A stretch of DNA of 64,000 nt, taken from positions 1 to 64,000 of the forward strand of contig CAYFMT010000002.1 in assembly GCA_964344305.1 (NCBI GenBank), written 5' to 3'. Shown here in pieces: positions 1-7,886 of the stretch. The translations under genes and the position numbers were made by a program. Each line of letters opens with the position of its first letter. The first letter of the stretch is position 1. The notes beneath the pieces are model-generated. The model was not told the DNA's origin, did no database searches, and was given only the letters and a program-made list of their open reading frames with translations. The stretch is from JABMOV01 sp964344305 (GTDB taxonomy: Bacteria > Fidelibacterota > Marinisomatia > Marinisomatales > JABMOV01).

Positions 1-14
1 TATCACCTTAGCTT

Positions 15-1118
15 TTACATCAAAATAGTCCGGCTAATTAAAAAACTAAACACATACGTTGCAATATCATCACCAACATTGGTGTAATACACTGTATAGG
101 TAAGTGTGTCCCCTGGTGTAGCGTTAGAACGATCTACCGATTTCGACAACTGTAGTTGAGGTCCAAAAACCTGGACAGGTGCAGTGAATCCTGTTGGAAA
201 TGAATAGTTTTCAGTGTCCCAGACGGTTACACTGTTTTCATACATTCCTCGAGTAAACCCAACCTGCACATCAAATGTAAATGTTAAGGTTTGACCAGCG
301 TTGAGACTCCAATAGCCATCCCAGGATAACTGATTCCCATTTATATCCGGATCACTATTGATGAATCCACCTACAGACCCTGTTATATAAGTAAATGGGT
401 ATGGTAAATCGTCAATAATTGTATCTACAGTTCGTATTCCATCGTTGTGATGGTGTCCATGTCCGCACCCACTATTCCCATGATTATTGGTTAGGGAAAC
501 CGTATATGTAACAATCGATCCTGTTGTGACAGAATCATTGGAAACTGTTTTAACAACAATAATCCCATTTTCTTCTTCGTCATCATCATCGTCATCATCA
601 TCACCCCAGCCGTTGCCGTCATCATCATCATCGTCATCGTCATCACCCCAGTCGCTGCCATCATCATCGTCGTCATCATCATCACCCCAGCCGTTGCCCC
701 TTCCATGTCTTCCATTTTGATAAGGTCCAGACATGGTTAAGGAAGTTTCAATGAACCAATCACCATTTTCACCATGGGTTTCATAATTATAAGAAATGCC
801 CTTGACCCAACCACTTGTCGAATCGAAACCTTTAAGAGGGGATATAAATGTTTCGACACCAAAATCTCTAACCGAGGAGTTATCAATTAAGGTTTTCAAC
901 GTCTTTGGGTTTTGGGTCAAGGGCTGATTTTGAAAGGATGTATATAGAATAGCGCTTCCATAGGGGATGGAATCACTCGATGTATATGCCATAACGGGCG
1001 CAATTTGCCCGTCAATTGTCTTTTGATTATAAAAGGTGTTGCTGCTGAGTGATGATGCAAACCATCCAATCACCAACAGGACAACTTTGATGTATGTGCC
1101 GATATGTCTTAGTCTCAA
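15..1118 (-). CDS. Secreted DUF11-repeat protein with three poly-Asp tracts
   Basis: I do not recognise a specific function. The start is a TTG, since no ATG occurs in frame before the signal-like segment; the N-terminus has a basic stretch and then a hydrophobic core (VVLLVIGWF), so export is likely. Residues about 140-185 hold three copies of a G-N/S-G/D-W-G motif, each followed by 8-9 aspartates. A DUF11-type (conserved repeat, Ig-like) domain follows at about 188-310. It carries an unusual Cys/His-rich insert (GCGHGHHHND). A second DUF11 repeat begins near residue 325 (TPGDTLTYTVYYTN) but stops after about 30 residues with an atypical tail, so the gene may be truncated or frameshifted. 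Acidic tracts plus His suggest metal or calcium binding at the cell surface, which is inference. It is separated from its upstream neighbour by 299 bp and probably has its own promoter. Confidence 0.6.
   Translation of the reverse strand: MRLRHIGTYIKVVLLVIGWFASSLSSNTFYNQKTIDGQIAPVMAYTSSDSIPYGSAILYTSFQNQPLTQNPKTLKTLIDNSSVRDFGVETFISPLKGFDSTSGWVKGISYNYETHGENGDWFIETSLTMSGPYQNGRHGRGNGWGDDDDDDDDGSDWGDDDDDDDDDGNGWGDDDDDDDDEEENGIIVVKTVSNDSVTTGSIVTYTVSLTNNHGNSGCGHGHHHNDGIRTVDTIIDDLPYPFTYITGSVGGFINSDPDINGNQLSWDGYWSLNAGQTLTFTFDVQVGFTRGMYENSVTVWDTENYSFPTGFTAPVQVFGPQLQLSKSVDRSNATPGDTLTYTVYYTNVGDDIATYVFSFLISRTILM
571..698 (-). repeat. Asp-codon microsatellite, three-unit tandem repeat
   Basis: Three imperfect units of about 40 bp, each encoding Gly-Asn/Ser-Gly/Asp-Trp-Gly followed by 8-9 GAT/GAC codons; the last unit runs into three Glu codons. 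On the plus strand it appears as mixed ATC/GTC triplets. The mixture of GAT and GAC shows the runs are not a single pure triplet expansion. Such tracts can change length by slippage or recombination. Confidence 0.85.
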
Positions 1119-1417
1119 AATTAAAACACATAAGCAATACCGTGATTTGGATGCACTTCACCTACAAGTGCGCTCGGAAAATTTTGCCGGATGGCTTACC
1201 TCTCAAATACGTGGTATTTACTTATGTTCCCCTCTAAATACCGCGAGGAAAATACAATTGGAAACAGGAATTATAATACACTATTTATACTAGCGGGATA
1301 CCGTGTGACATGTAACCATCACCTATATGGTGTATCGCTTATACTCTATTTATATTATAGGATATTTTGGTCCTGTATTCGCCATTATGGCAGATTCTAT
1401 ATTTAAATCCTATAAAA
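1119..1417. other. 299-bp AT-rich intergenic region with inverted repeats
   Basis: No coding sequence is supported here. On the minus strand this is the leader of the DUF11 gene. It contains an inverted repeat with arms 1213-1220 and 1235-1242 (GGTATTTA/TAAATACC), extendable by three bases if one wobble pair is allowed on the plus strand. It also holds a 13-bp palindrome at 1320-1332 (CACC-TATAT-GGTG) and TATAAT-like hexamers, for example ATTATA at 1270-1275. None of the hexamers has a convincing -35 partner. No known riboswitch consensus was recognised. Confidence 0.4.
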
Positions 1418-2590
1418 CTAATTATTTAGAATTATTCGTCGCAATGGTTCAATATACCTGGGATTTTTTCCAAGGACATTATAAGAAAACAATGCAATAC
1501 CCGGAAACCGTGTTATTCTAGTATATTTAATCTTGTCAGCAGCATCCGGTGCTTTTTGGTTGTAAGTAGCGACACCCATGATTATTTGTTTGCGGTATTT
1601 TTCCGGTAAATTATCGTAAATAATATCGATATTTTTAGCAAACCCCCTCAGGCTAGTTGTATAATTCATTGGCAGGGCCCAGTCCAGGTAACCTGCTGCA
1701 AGCCAGACATCCCACTCCTGGTGAAATCTATCCCTGGCTTCATACAAGTTCGGCTTGACTGCTGCTGACAGAATACAATCCGGTCTAACCTCTTCGATCA
1801 TTTTATGTGTCTTCTTCACCAAACTGGTAACGGATTGTCTCTTGTAATCTCCCCAGCGAGATAACTTGGCAGCAAACTGGTGGTCAGATGAACCGGAAAA
1901 ACGTTTTGATGATAGAAATAGTGAAGGATTCTCCCCTGAAGAGTTTGCATATTTCTGTAAAGCCTTCTCATTCTGGCCATATTGCGAATCTTTGTACCGA
2001 ACGTAGTCCAGGTGCAACCCGTCAATATCATATTTAGCCACTATTTCCCTGAACACAGCCACAAGGTGATTATTTACATCGGGATGATGTGGTGCAAGGT
2101 AGATCCCCTCATCCTTGCCATTTCCATTTCGGTATTTTTCAAGCAATGCCAATGGTTTTGTCGTAGATCCATCTGTATCAAACCAGTCTGGATGCTTAAA
2201 GAATAGATGCTCATTGGTATAGGGTACCTGTCCCGCAGACCATAATACGTACACATTGACCCAGGCATGGACTTTTATCCCGGCTTCATGTGCATAGGAA
2301 ATCATGGTTTCCAGTGGATCAAAATCATCATTGCGTAGTAAAGCACTTCTCGGGACGAGTGATGAAGAATAAAATGCATCTCCCCGTCCACGAACCTGCA
2401 CAATGAGATTGTCAATCCCATTGGCTTTTGCAAAATCCACCACATCAGCGATATTTTTCTCAGACAGGATTGAATTCCGCACTACCCACATGCACGTATG
2501 GTCAAATGTTTTAGCAGTCAGTGCTTTGGGGGAAAAAAGAAGGGCAACAATGATTGTTGCCCTTAATACAGTTTGAATCACGTATCTCAA
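1418..2590 (-). CDS. Exported GHL10 (DUF187) family glycoside hydrolase-like protein
   Basis: The 390-residue product matches the GHL10/DUF187 family (YngK-like), predicted TIM-barrel glycoside hydrolases of the envelope whose substrates are mostly unknown. Residues 1-26 form a signal peptide with core ATIIVALLF and a cleavage-type end LTA before KTF. Family features seen are MWVVRN near the mature start, the NGIDNLIVQVRGRGDAFY segment, HAWVNVY, GLHLDYVRYKD and WALPMNYT near the C-terminus. The start is TTG at 2590, or possibly GTG at 2581; no ATG is available upstream of the signal peptide. It begins 13 bp after the rplQ stop, yet an intrinsic terminator lies inside its signal-peptide codons, so expression probably depends on read-through of the ribosomal operon. 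Confidence 0.8.
   Translation of the reverse strand: MRYVIQTVLRATIIVALLFSPKALTAKTFDHTCMWVVRNSILSEKNIADVVDFAKANGIDNLIVQVRGRGDAFYSSSLVPRSALLRNDDFDPLETMISYAHEAGIKVHAWVNVYVLWSAGQVPYTNEHLFFKHPDWFDTDGSTTKPLALLEKYRNGNGKDEGIYLAPHHPDVNNHLVAVFREIVAKYDIDGLHLDYVRYKDSQYGQNEKALQKYANSSGENPSLFLSSKRFSGSSDHQFAAKLSRWGDYKRQSVTSLVKKTHKMIEEVRPDCILSAAVKPNLYEARDRFHQEWDVWLAAGYLDWALPMNYTTSLRGFAKNIDIIYDNLPEKYRKQIIMGVATYNQKAPDAADKIKYTRITRFPGIALFSYNVLGKNPRYIEPLRRIILNN
2533..2564 (-). terminator. Intrinsic terminator at the end of the ribosomal supercluster
   Basis: On the minus strand an 11-bp perfect stem (AAGGGCAACAA / TTGTTGCCCTT, arms 2554-2564 and 2540-2550) with a 3-nt loop is followed by C and six T residues (2533-2538). 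It lies about 40 nt past the rplQ stop. This is a textbook Rho-independent terminator for the minus strand; read on the plus strand it has no U-tract. It overlaps codons 10-19 of the following glycoside hydrolase gene. Confidence 0.8.
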
Positions 2591-2603
2591 ATCAAATCAT
2601 GAG

Positions 2604-3026
2604 TTATTCTGTGGATTCAGCCTTCGCCTTCTTTTCTTTTGGCTTTGCTCCTTCATCACCAACACCTTCCATATCCACCAATTCAATCATGGAGACAGCA
2701 GCGCGATCGTTGTCACGAAACCCAAGTTTGGTGATTCTGGTATACCCACCAGGTCTATCGGCATAGACGGGTGCAATATCATGGAAGAGGGTATGAACCA
2801 CATCTTTGTGCTTGATACTCCTCAACACCATCCTGCGAGCATGAAGATCGCCGCGCTTGGCAAATGTGATCAGTGGTTCAATAAACCGCCGAAGTTCTTT
2901 TGCACGAGCATGGGTGGTTTTAATCCTCTTATGCTCAATCAATGAACTTGCCATATTCGATAGCATCGCACTACGATGTGATTTTGTGCTAAGTCCAAGT
3001 TTTTTTGTGGATTTCCGATGACGCAT
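2604..3026 (-). CDS. rplQ: 50S ribosomal protein L17
   Basis: L17 binds 23S rRNA domain III near the exit-tunnel rim. The 140-residue sequence starts with the standard MRHRK...LGLSTKSHRSAMLSNM block and contains the family motif THARAKELRRFIEPLITFAK. The core ends near residue 122, after which a charged K/E-rich tail (AKPKEKKAKAESTE) extends the protein beyond the usual length of about 118-127. It is the last ribosomal gene of the cluster, 2 bp after rpoA, and is followed by a strong intrinsic terminator. Confidence 0.97.
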   Translation of the reverse strand: MRHRKSTKKLGLSTKSHRSAMLSNMASSLIEHKRIKTTHARAKELRRFIEPLITFAKRGDLHARRMVLRSIKHKDVVHTLFHDIAPVYADRPGGYTRITKLGFRDNDRAAVSMIELVDMEGVGDEGAKPKEKKAKAESTE

Positions 3027-3028
3027 TT

Positions 3029-4000
3029 TTACACTTCTTCTGTTAAATATTGATCAACTTCCATTCCAAAATGGAGGCCCATTTCATCCAGTTTTTCAAC
3101 CAGCTCTGTTAATGATTTGCGACCGAAGTTTTTATACTTCAGCATTTCATTTTCTTCCTTATTCACCAATTCGTGAATGTATTTAATGCCGGCTGCTTGA
3201 AGACAATTGAAACTACGAACCGATAATTCCATTTCATCTATGGTGGATCGTAACAGCTTGCGTGTAGCAAGTGTTTCTTCACTAAGATTGTCAGATACCT
3301 CAAGCACTTCCGGTTTACTGAGACTCTCTACGACTGATAGATGTGACTTCAAAACCGATGCAGAATAGCTCAAAGCATCAATAGGACTGATGGATCCATC
3401 CGTATTTATTTCCAGTGTCAGAGCTTCATTTGATTCTTTTTCTCCGGGAAGAGAACTGACATTGTATGTAACATTCGTAACAGGATTAAAAATACTGTCA
3501 ATTGCAATCATTCCAATTGGAGAATTGGGCAGTATATTTTCATCTGAAGGTACATATCCTTTACCAATACCAATGCGAATTTCAATTTCCAGAATACCCT
3601 TATCATTGACATCGGTTATGTAATGATCCGGGTTCAGAATTTCAAACTGATCACTGGCAGCCTGTATATCTGCAGCGGTGAAGGTACAGGGACCCTCAAG
3701 CTTTATCATGACCCTGTCTGGATTATTATCCATAAGCTTGAATCGGACACCCTTTAAATTCATAATGATATCGGCAACATCTTCACGTACACCTTCCAGC
3801 GTAGCAAATTCGTGCTGTACTTCCTCGATTTTAATATTGGTTATTGCAGCACCTGGAATACTGGTAAGCGCCACACGCCTTAATGCATTACCAAGTGTAA
3901 CACCATATCCACGTTGTAACGGTTTCAGTACAAATCGTCCGTTTGTATCATTCGAGGTTAATGTTTCAATTCCAATATTGAAGTCTAGATCGTTAGCCAT
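3029..4000 (-). CDS. rpoA: RNA polymerase subunit alpha
   Basis: The alpha subunit dimerises to seed RNA polymerase assembly, and its C-terminal domain contacts UP elements and activators. At 323 residues it has the usual length. The N-terminal domain (about 1-230) shows the assembly motif RGYGVTLGNALRRVALTSIPGAA. After a short linker, the C-terminal domain (about 245-312) has the helix-hairpin-helix block VRSFNCLQAAGI and FGRKSLTELVEKL. It sits between rpsD and rplQ, as in the classical alpha operon. Its 19-bp spacing from rpsD implies co-transcription. Confidence 0.98.
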   Translation of the reverse strand: MANDLDFNIGIETLTSNDTNGRFVLKPLQRGYGVTLGNALRRVALTSIPGAAITNIKIEEVQHEFATLEGVREDVADIIMNLKGVRFKLMDNNPDRVMIKLEGPCTFTAADIQAASDQFEILNPDHYITDVNDKGILEIEIRIGIGKGYVPSDENILPNSPIGMIAIDSIFNPVTNVTYNVSSLPGEKESNEALTLEINTDGSISPIDALSYSASVLKSHLSVVESLSKPEVLEVSDNLSEETLATRKLLRSTIDEMELSVRSFNCLQAAGIKYIHELVNKEENEMLKYKNFGRKSLTELVEKLDEMGLHFGMEVDQYLTEEV

Positions 4001-4019
4001 AAAATAAGTTCCCTGTCGT

Positions 4020-4637
4020 TTATTTAGAGTAAAGCTCTACAACTAATTGTTCGTTGACTGTCAGATTCATTTGATCCCGTTCAGGAATCGCTATGAACGT
4101 ACCGGACATCTTTGCTTTATCCAGTTCAAGCCAAGGTAATTCAATGTCCCCTTTAATTCTTCTCATGGACTCCAGGATAATATCCATCTTCTTGCTTTTA
4201 CTTCTAACCTGGATAACATCTCCAGGCCTAACATGGAAAGAAGGAATATTCACAGAACGACCATTCACAATAAAATGCCGATGACTGACCATTTGCCTTG
4301 CAGCTGGTCTTGATGGAGCAAATCCCAGGCGATACACTACATTGTCCAATCTACTTTCAAGAAGTTGCAGCAGGTTTGTACCGGTCTCGCCAGCCATTTT
4401 ATCCGCTTTCTTGAAATAGTTACGAAATTGCTTTTCCAGCAGCCCATACATAAACTTGATCTTTTGCTTCTCGTTGAGCTGGATTCCATAATTTGAGAGA
4501 CGTCGTCTTCTTGACTGTCCATGCTGTCCTGGTGCATAGGGTTTTTTATTCAGCAATCGATCGTATTTAGAATTGCCAAATATATTTTCTCCAAACTTGC
4601 GGACCAGTTTACCTCTGGCTCCATTAAACTTTGCCAT
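4020..4637 (-). CDS. rpsD: 30S ribosomal protein S4
   Basis: S4 nucleates 16S rRNA 5'-domain assembly and in enterobacteria represses the alpha operon. The 205-residue product begins MAKFNGARGKLVRKFGENIFG and lacks the zinc-binding cysteines seen in some S4 proteins, so this is a Cys-free form. The S4 RNA-binding domain lies at about 94-155 (LLQLLESRLDNVVYRLGFAPSR, then HRHFIVNGRSVNIPS). It is 15 bp downstream of rpsK. Confidence 0.98.
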   Translation of the reverse strand: MAKFNGARGKLVRKFGENIFGNSKYDRLLNKKPYAPGQHGQSRRRRLSNYGIQLNEKQKIKFMYGLLEKQFRNYFKKADKMAGETGTNLLQLLESRLDNVVYRLGFAPSRPAARQMVSHRHFIVNGRSVNIPSFHVRPGDVIQVRSKSKKMDIILESMRRIKGDIELPWLELDKAKMSGTFIAIPERDQMNLTVNEQLVVELYSK

Positions 4638-4652
4638 GCATCAAACTCCTGA

Positions 4653-5048
4653 TTATACGCGGCGGCGTTTTGGCGGACGACACCCATTATGCGGTAAGGG
4701 TGTTACATCCTTAATTGATGTAATATTTAATCCGGCTACTGCGAGCGATCGAATGGCAGATTCACGACCTGCGCCTGGACCTTTCACACGCACTTCAACA
4801 TTTGATAACCCCAGGGATATGGCTTCAGCAGCTGCATTTTCTGCTGCCTGTGAAGCCGCATAAGCTGTGCTTTTCCGAGACCCCTTGAAACCAGATGTTC
4901 CAGCTGTTGCCCAGGAAACCACATTTCCGAACTTATCAGTCAATGTAATATGGGTATTGTTAAACGTCGCTTTAATATGGGCAACCCCGGATGGGTCAAC
5001 ACTGCCCTTCTTTTTCTTTTTCCGTTTAACGTCGGTACGTTTAGCCAA
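4653..5048 (-). CDS. rpsK: 30S ribosomal protein S11
   Basis: S11 forms part of the platform near the mRNA exit site. The 131-residue sequence starts with a Lys-rich stretch (KRTDVKRKKKKKGS). The conserved core follows: GVAHIKATFNNTHITLTD, WATAGTSGFKGSRKSTAYAA and VRVKGPGAGRESAIR. It ends in the typical DVTPLPHNGCRPPKRRRV tail. Length and position between rpsM and rpsD are standard. Confidence 0.98.
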   Translation of the reverse strand: MAKRTDVKRKKKKKGSVDPSGVAHIKATFNNTHITLTDKFGNVVSWATAGTSGFKGSRKSTAYAASQAAENAAAEAISLGLSNVEVRVKGPGAGRESAIRSLAVAGLNITSIKDVTPLPHNGCRPPKRRRV

Positions 5049-5066
5049 TGAATAATCCTTTCTTGC

Positions 5067-5438
5067 CTATTTGCGGCCCAGACCAATTGTCCGCTTGCGT
5101 CCTTTTCGTGTCCGCGCATTAGTTTTTGTTCGCTGACCATTTGCTGGTAAACCTTTTCTATGACGAATACCTTTGTAACTGCCAATATCCTTTAATCGCT
5201 TGATATTCATAGCGACAACGGATCTGCTTTCACCTTCGACTTTTACGTCAAGTTCCGCGATAGCGTTACGAAGAGAAGTAACCTCTTCTTCTGACAGGTC
5301 ATTCACGCGCATTTCCTGGTTTACACCAGCTTTGTCACATATTTCTTTAGCTGTGGTTAAGCCAATACCATAGATATACCGAAGTGAATACGGTACTTTT
5401 TTATCTCGTGGAATATCAATTCCGGCAATACGTGCCAT
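5067..5438 (-). CDS. rpsM: 30S ribosomal protein S13
   Basis: S13 sits in the 30S head, contacts the 50S subunit through bridge B1 and touches P-site tRNA with its basic tail. The 123-residue sequence shows MARIAGIDIPRDKKV at the start, the helix-turn motif IYGIGLTTAKEICDKAG and the basic C-terminal tail QRTKTNARTRKGRKRT. It follows rpmJ by 8 bp. Confidence 0.98.
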   Translation of the reverse strand: MARIAGIDIPRDKKVPYSLRYIYGIGLTTAKEICDKAGVNQEMRVNDLSEEEVTSLRNAIAELDVKVEGESRSVVAMNIKRLKDIGSYKGIRHRKGLPANGQRTKTNARTRKGRKRTIGLGRK

Positions 5439-5446
5439 TGAGACTC

Positions 5447-5560
5447 CTAGCCTTGTCTTTGTTTATGTTTAGGATTTTCACAAATCACCAGAACCACACC
5501 TTTGCGTCTGATGATCTTGCATTTGGAACACATTTTTTTAACAGATGGACGAACTTTCAT
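5447..5560 (-). CDS. rpmJ: 50S ribosomal protein L36 (zinc-ribbon form)
   Basis: This 37-codon gene begins with ATG at 5558-5560 and reads MKVRPSVKKMCSKCKIIRRK, then VVLVICENPKHKQ. The zinc ligands Cys11, Cys14, Cys27 and His32 are all present, making it the C+ type of L36. L36 is the smallest protein of the large subunit and stabilises the 23S rRNA near the factor-binding region. It lies in its usual place between infA and rpsM, 7 bp after infA. Confidence 0.95.
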   Translation of the reverse strand: MKVRPSVKKMCSKCKIIRRKGVVLVICENPKHKQRQG

Positions 5561-5567
5561 AATATTC

Positions 5568-5795
5568 CTACTTCTGACGGTACGTTATACGTCCCCGTGT
5601 CAAATCATATGGAGACACTTCGAGCGTAACTGTATCTCCCGGTAATATTTTGATGAAGTGCATACGCATTTTCCCACTTACATGGGCCAGCACTTCATGC
5701 TTATTACCACCAATGTCAATTTCAACTCGAAACATTGCATTTGGCAACGTTTCCTTAATAATGCCATCAATTGTGATGGGTTTTTCTTTAGCCAT
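5568..5795 (-). CDS. infA: Translation initiation factor IF-1
   Basis: IF-1 binds the 30S A site during initiation and assists IF-2 and IF-3. The 75-residue OB-fold protein shows IDGIIKETLPNAMFRVEI, VLAHVSGKMRMHFIKILPGD and VTLEVSPYDLTRGRITYR. Its start overlaps the end of map by 8 bp, suggesting translational coupling. The order map-infA-rpmJ without adk is typical of the FCB group. Confidence 0.98.
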   Translation of the reverse strand: MAKEKPITIDGIIKETLPNAMFRVEIDIGGNKHEVLAHVSGKMRMHFIKILPGDTVTLEVSPYDLTRGRITYRQK

Positions 5796-6546
5796 GATTT
5801 ATCCCTACGCTCAGAATTTTCGGCCCATTATCCAGAATAGCAATGGTATGCTCAAAATGAGCACTCATGGATCCATCCTTCGTGCGAACAGTCCATCCAT
5901 CACCGTCTGTCACAATTTCCTTTTTTCCCATGTTAATCATGGGTTCGATGGCTATTACCATTCCATGTTTTAGCGGGTGTCCCCGTCTTGGTTGACCATA
6001 ATTTGGGACCTGCGGTTCTTCATGCAATTGAGTGCCAATTCCATGCCCCACAAGTTCTCTCACAACAGAATAACCATGACCTTCCACGTATGACTGGATA
6101 GCATGACCAATATCGGAAACAAAGTTTCCTGCTCTTGCAGCTTCAATTCCTTTATACAGAGATTTCTGGGTTACATGCATCAATTGTTTTTTTTCTTCAT
6201 TGATTTCACCCACTGCAAATGTTCTTGCAGAATCCCCATAATAACCATTTTTTTCTGCACCACAGTCGATCCCAATAATCTGACCTTCTTTCAGTTCAAC
6301 CTCTCTTGGGATTCCATGGACCACTTCATCATCTACTGACATACAAAGAGTACTGGGAAATCCCATGTACCCTTTAAAAGCCGGTCGGGCATCCTGAGAA
6401 CGAATAAAATCCTCAGCCATTGAATCCAGCTCCAGCAGTGAAACACCGGGTTTCACATGGTTTTCCAGCAAATTGAGCGTGTCCGCTACAATTTGACAAC
6501 TGCGAGCAATGAGCTCGATCTCGCGTTCAGACCGGATCGCAACCAT
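5788..6546 (-). CDS. map: Methionine aminopeptidase, type I
   Basis: The enzyme removes the N-terminal methionine from nascent proteins. The 252-residue product has the pita-bread fold motifs and all five expected metal ligands: two Asp in GIDCGAEKNGYYGDSART, His in ELVGHGIGTQLHEEP, Glu in AIEPMI and Glu near the C-terminus in HFEHTIAI. It lacks any N-terminal zinc-finger extension (type Ia). It sits 2 bp downstream of secY, where many bacteria have adk-map. Confidence 0.97.
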   Translation of the reverse strand: MVAIRSEREIELIARSCQIVADTLNLLENHVKPGVSLLELDSMAEDFIRSQDARPAFKGYMGFPSTLCMSVDDEVVHGIPREVELKEGQIIGIDCGAEKNGYYGDSARTFAVGEINEEKKQLMHVTQKSLYKGIEAARAGNFVSDIGHAIQSYVEGHGYSVVRELVGHGIGTQLHEEPQVPNYGQPRRGHPLKHGMVIAIEPMINMGKKEIVTDGDGWTVRTKDGSMSAHFEHTIAILDNGPKILSVGINHG

Positions 6547-6548
6547 GG

Positions 6549-7886
6549 TTACATCCGCCGACGACCGCGGATTTTACCTTTTGACAAAAAGCCGTCATAA
6601 TGCCGCATCATTAGATGCGACTCAATTTGTTGTAATGTATCCAGTGCAACACCCACGATGATTAATAAGCTGGTTCCTCCAAAAAATGAGGCCAGATCAT
6701 ACCCAATTCCCGCCGCTTTCATAATGGCGTAAGGTGCCACAGCGATTAGTGCGAGGAAAATCGATCCCGGTAGTGTCACACGGGTTAAAATATTATCAAT
6801 GTATTCTGCGGTTTTCTTTCCAGGTCTTACACCGGGAATAAACCCACCCTGTTGCTTCATGGTTGATGAAACCTGAACAGGGTCAAAAGCTATAGCCGTA
6901 TAAAAATAGGTGAAGAATACAATAATAGATCCAAATACGAGCCAGTAAAATGGGTGATCAAAAGAAAACCATCTCATAACACTCTGCATAAATTCGTATT
7001 CACTGAAAAATGTAGCAATAGTTGTCGGGATAAACATGATAGATTGGGCAAAAATAATGGGCATAACACCGGCCGTATTTACACGGAGAGGAATATGAGT
7101 TGATTGACCACCATATACTTTTCTCCCTACAACACGTTTGGCATACTGAACCGGGATCTTACGGGTTCCCTGGGTTAAACGAATAACGATGCCAACAATA
7201 ACAATAAAAATAGTAAAAAGAATAAACTCTGATAAAATGGATCGGACACCCTCGCGAATCAATGTGATTTCGCTAATAACCACATTGGGGAATCTTGACA
7301 TAATACCAATCATAATGATGAGAGAGATTCCATTTCCGATTCCGCGCTCTGTAATTCTCTCACCCAACCACATCAAAAGAACAACACCCGTCACCAGACT
7401 GACCATGGCAGTGAATGTAAACACGAAACCAGGGTTTGGAATTACCGGTACGGTTACTCCGCCTACATTTGCCGTCATGCTCTTCAGAAATATGGTGACA
7501 CCATAAGACTGCATTAACCCGATAAAAACGGTTCCATAGCGAGTAATCTGAGTGATCTTTTTCCGTCCCTCTTCACCTTCTTTCTGCAATCTCTGGAAAT
7601 AAGGGACAACTGACCCCATGAGCTGAATGATAATGGATGCAGATATGTAGGGGATGATTCCCAGTGCAAAGAGAGTGGCTTTCTGGAATGCTCCACCGGC
7701 AAACAAATCATATAACCCAAAAAGTGTATTGGAGAAATTTTGTATGGCTGCACCAAGTGCTTCTCCATTTACGCCCGGGATTGGAACATGAGCACCTATT
7801 CGCACTACTATAAGGATACCAAACGTAAAAAGTATACGTTTACGTAATTCGGGAATATTAAAGATATTTTGAATCTTATCAATCAC
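6549..7886 (-). CDS. secY: Preprotein translocase subunit SecY
   Basis: SecY is the channel of the Sec translocon in the inner membrane, acting with SecE (encoded at 31701-31883) and SecA. At 445 residues with ten predicted membrane helices it is of normal size. Diagnostic stretches are RIGAHVPIPGVN in helix 1, plug-region residues around LYDLFAGGAF, YISASIIIQLMGS and MKQQGGFIPGVRPGKKT. The start is GTG, overlapping the rplO stop in a GTGA arrangement. The C-terminal tail GKIRGRRRM is basic, as usual. Confidence 0.97.
   Translation of the reverse strand: MIDKIQNIFNIPELRKRILFTFGILIVVRIGAHVPIPGVNGEALGAAIQNFSNTLFGLYDLFAGGAFQKATLFALGIIPYISASIIIQLMGSVVPYFQRLQKEGEEGRKKITQITRYGTVFIGLMQSYGVTIFLKSMTANVGGVTVPVIPNPGFVFTFTAMVSLVTGVVLLMWLGERITERGIGNGISLIIMIGIMSRFPNVVISEITLIREGVRSILSEFILFTIFIVIVGIVIRLTQGTRKIPVQYAKRVVGRKVYGGQSTHIPLRVNTAGVMPIIFAQSIMFIPTTIATFFSEYEFMQSVMRWFSFDHPFYWLVFGSIIVFFTYFYTAIAFDPVQVSSTMKQQGGFIPGVRPGKKTAEYIDNILTRVTLPGSIFLALIAVAPYAIMKAAGIGYDLASFFGGTSLLIIVGVALDTLQQIESHLMMRHYDGFLSKGKIRGRRRM

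Noticed and set aside
571..698. Repeat resembling a short CRISPR-like array
   Set aside because: Units are adjacent, coding, in frame with a secreted protein, and have no unique spacers or cas genes.
487..720. Plus-strand serine-rich open frame across the Asp repeat
   Set aside because: It is the antisense reading of the GAT/GAC repeat; poly-Ser from TCA/TCG triplets is a by-product, with no ribosome-binding site or family.
6546..6549. Missing adk between secY and map as a deletion
   Set aside because: secY-map-infA without adk is the usual order in the FCB group, so it is not unusual here.
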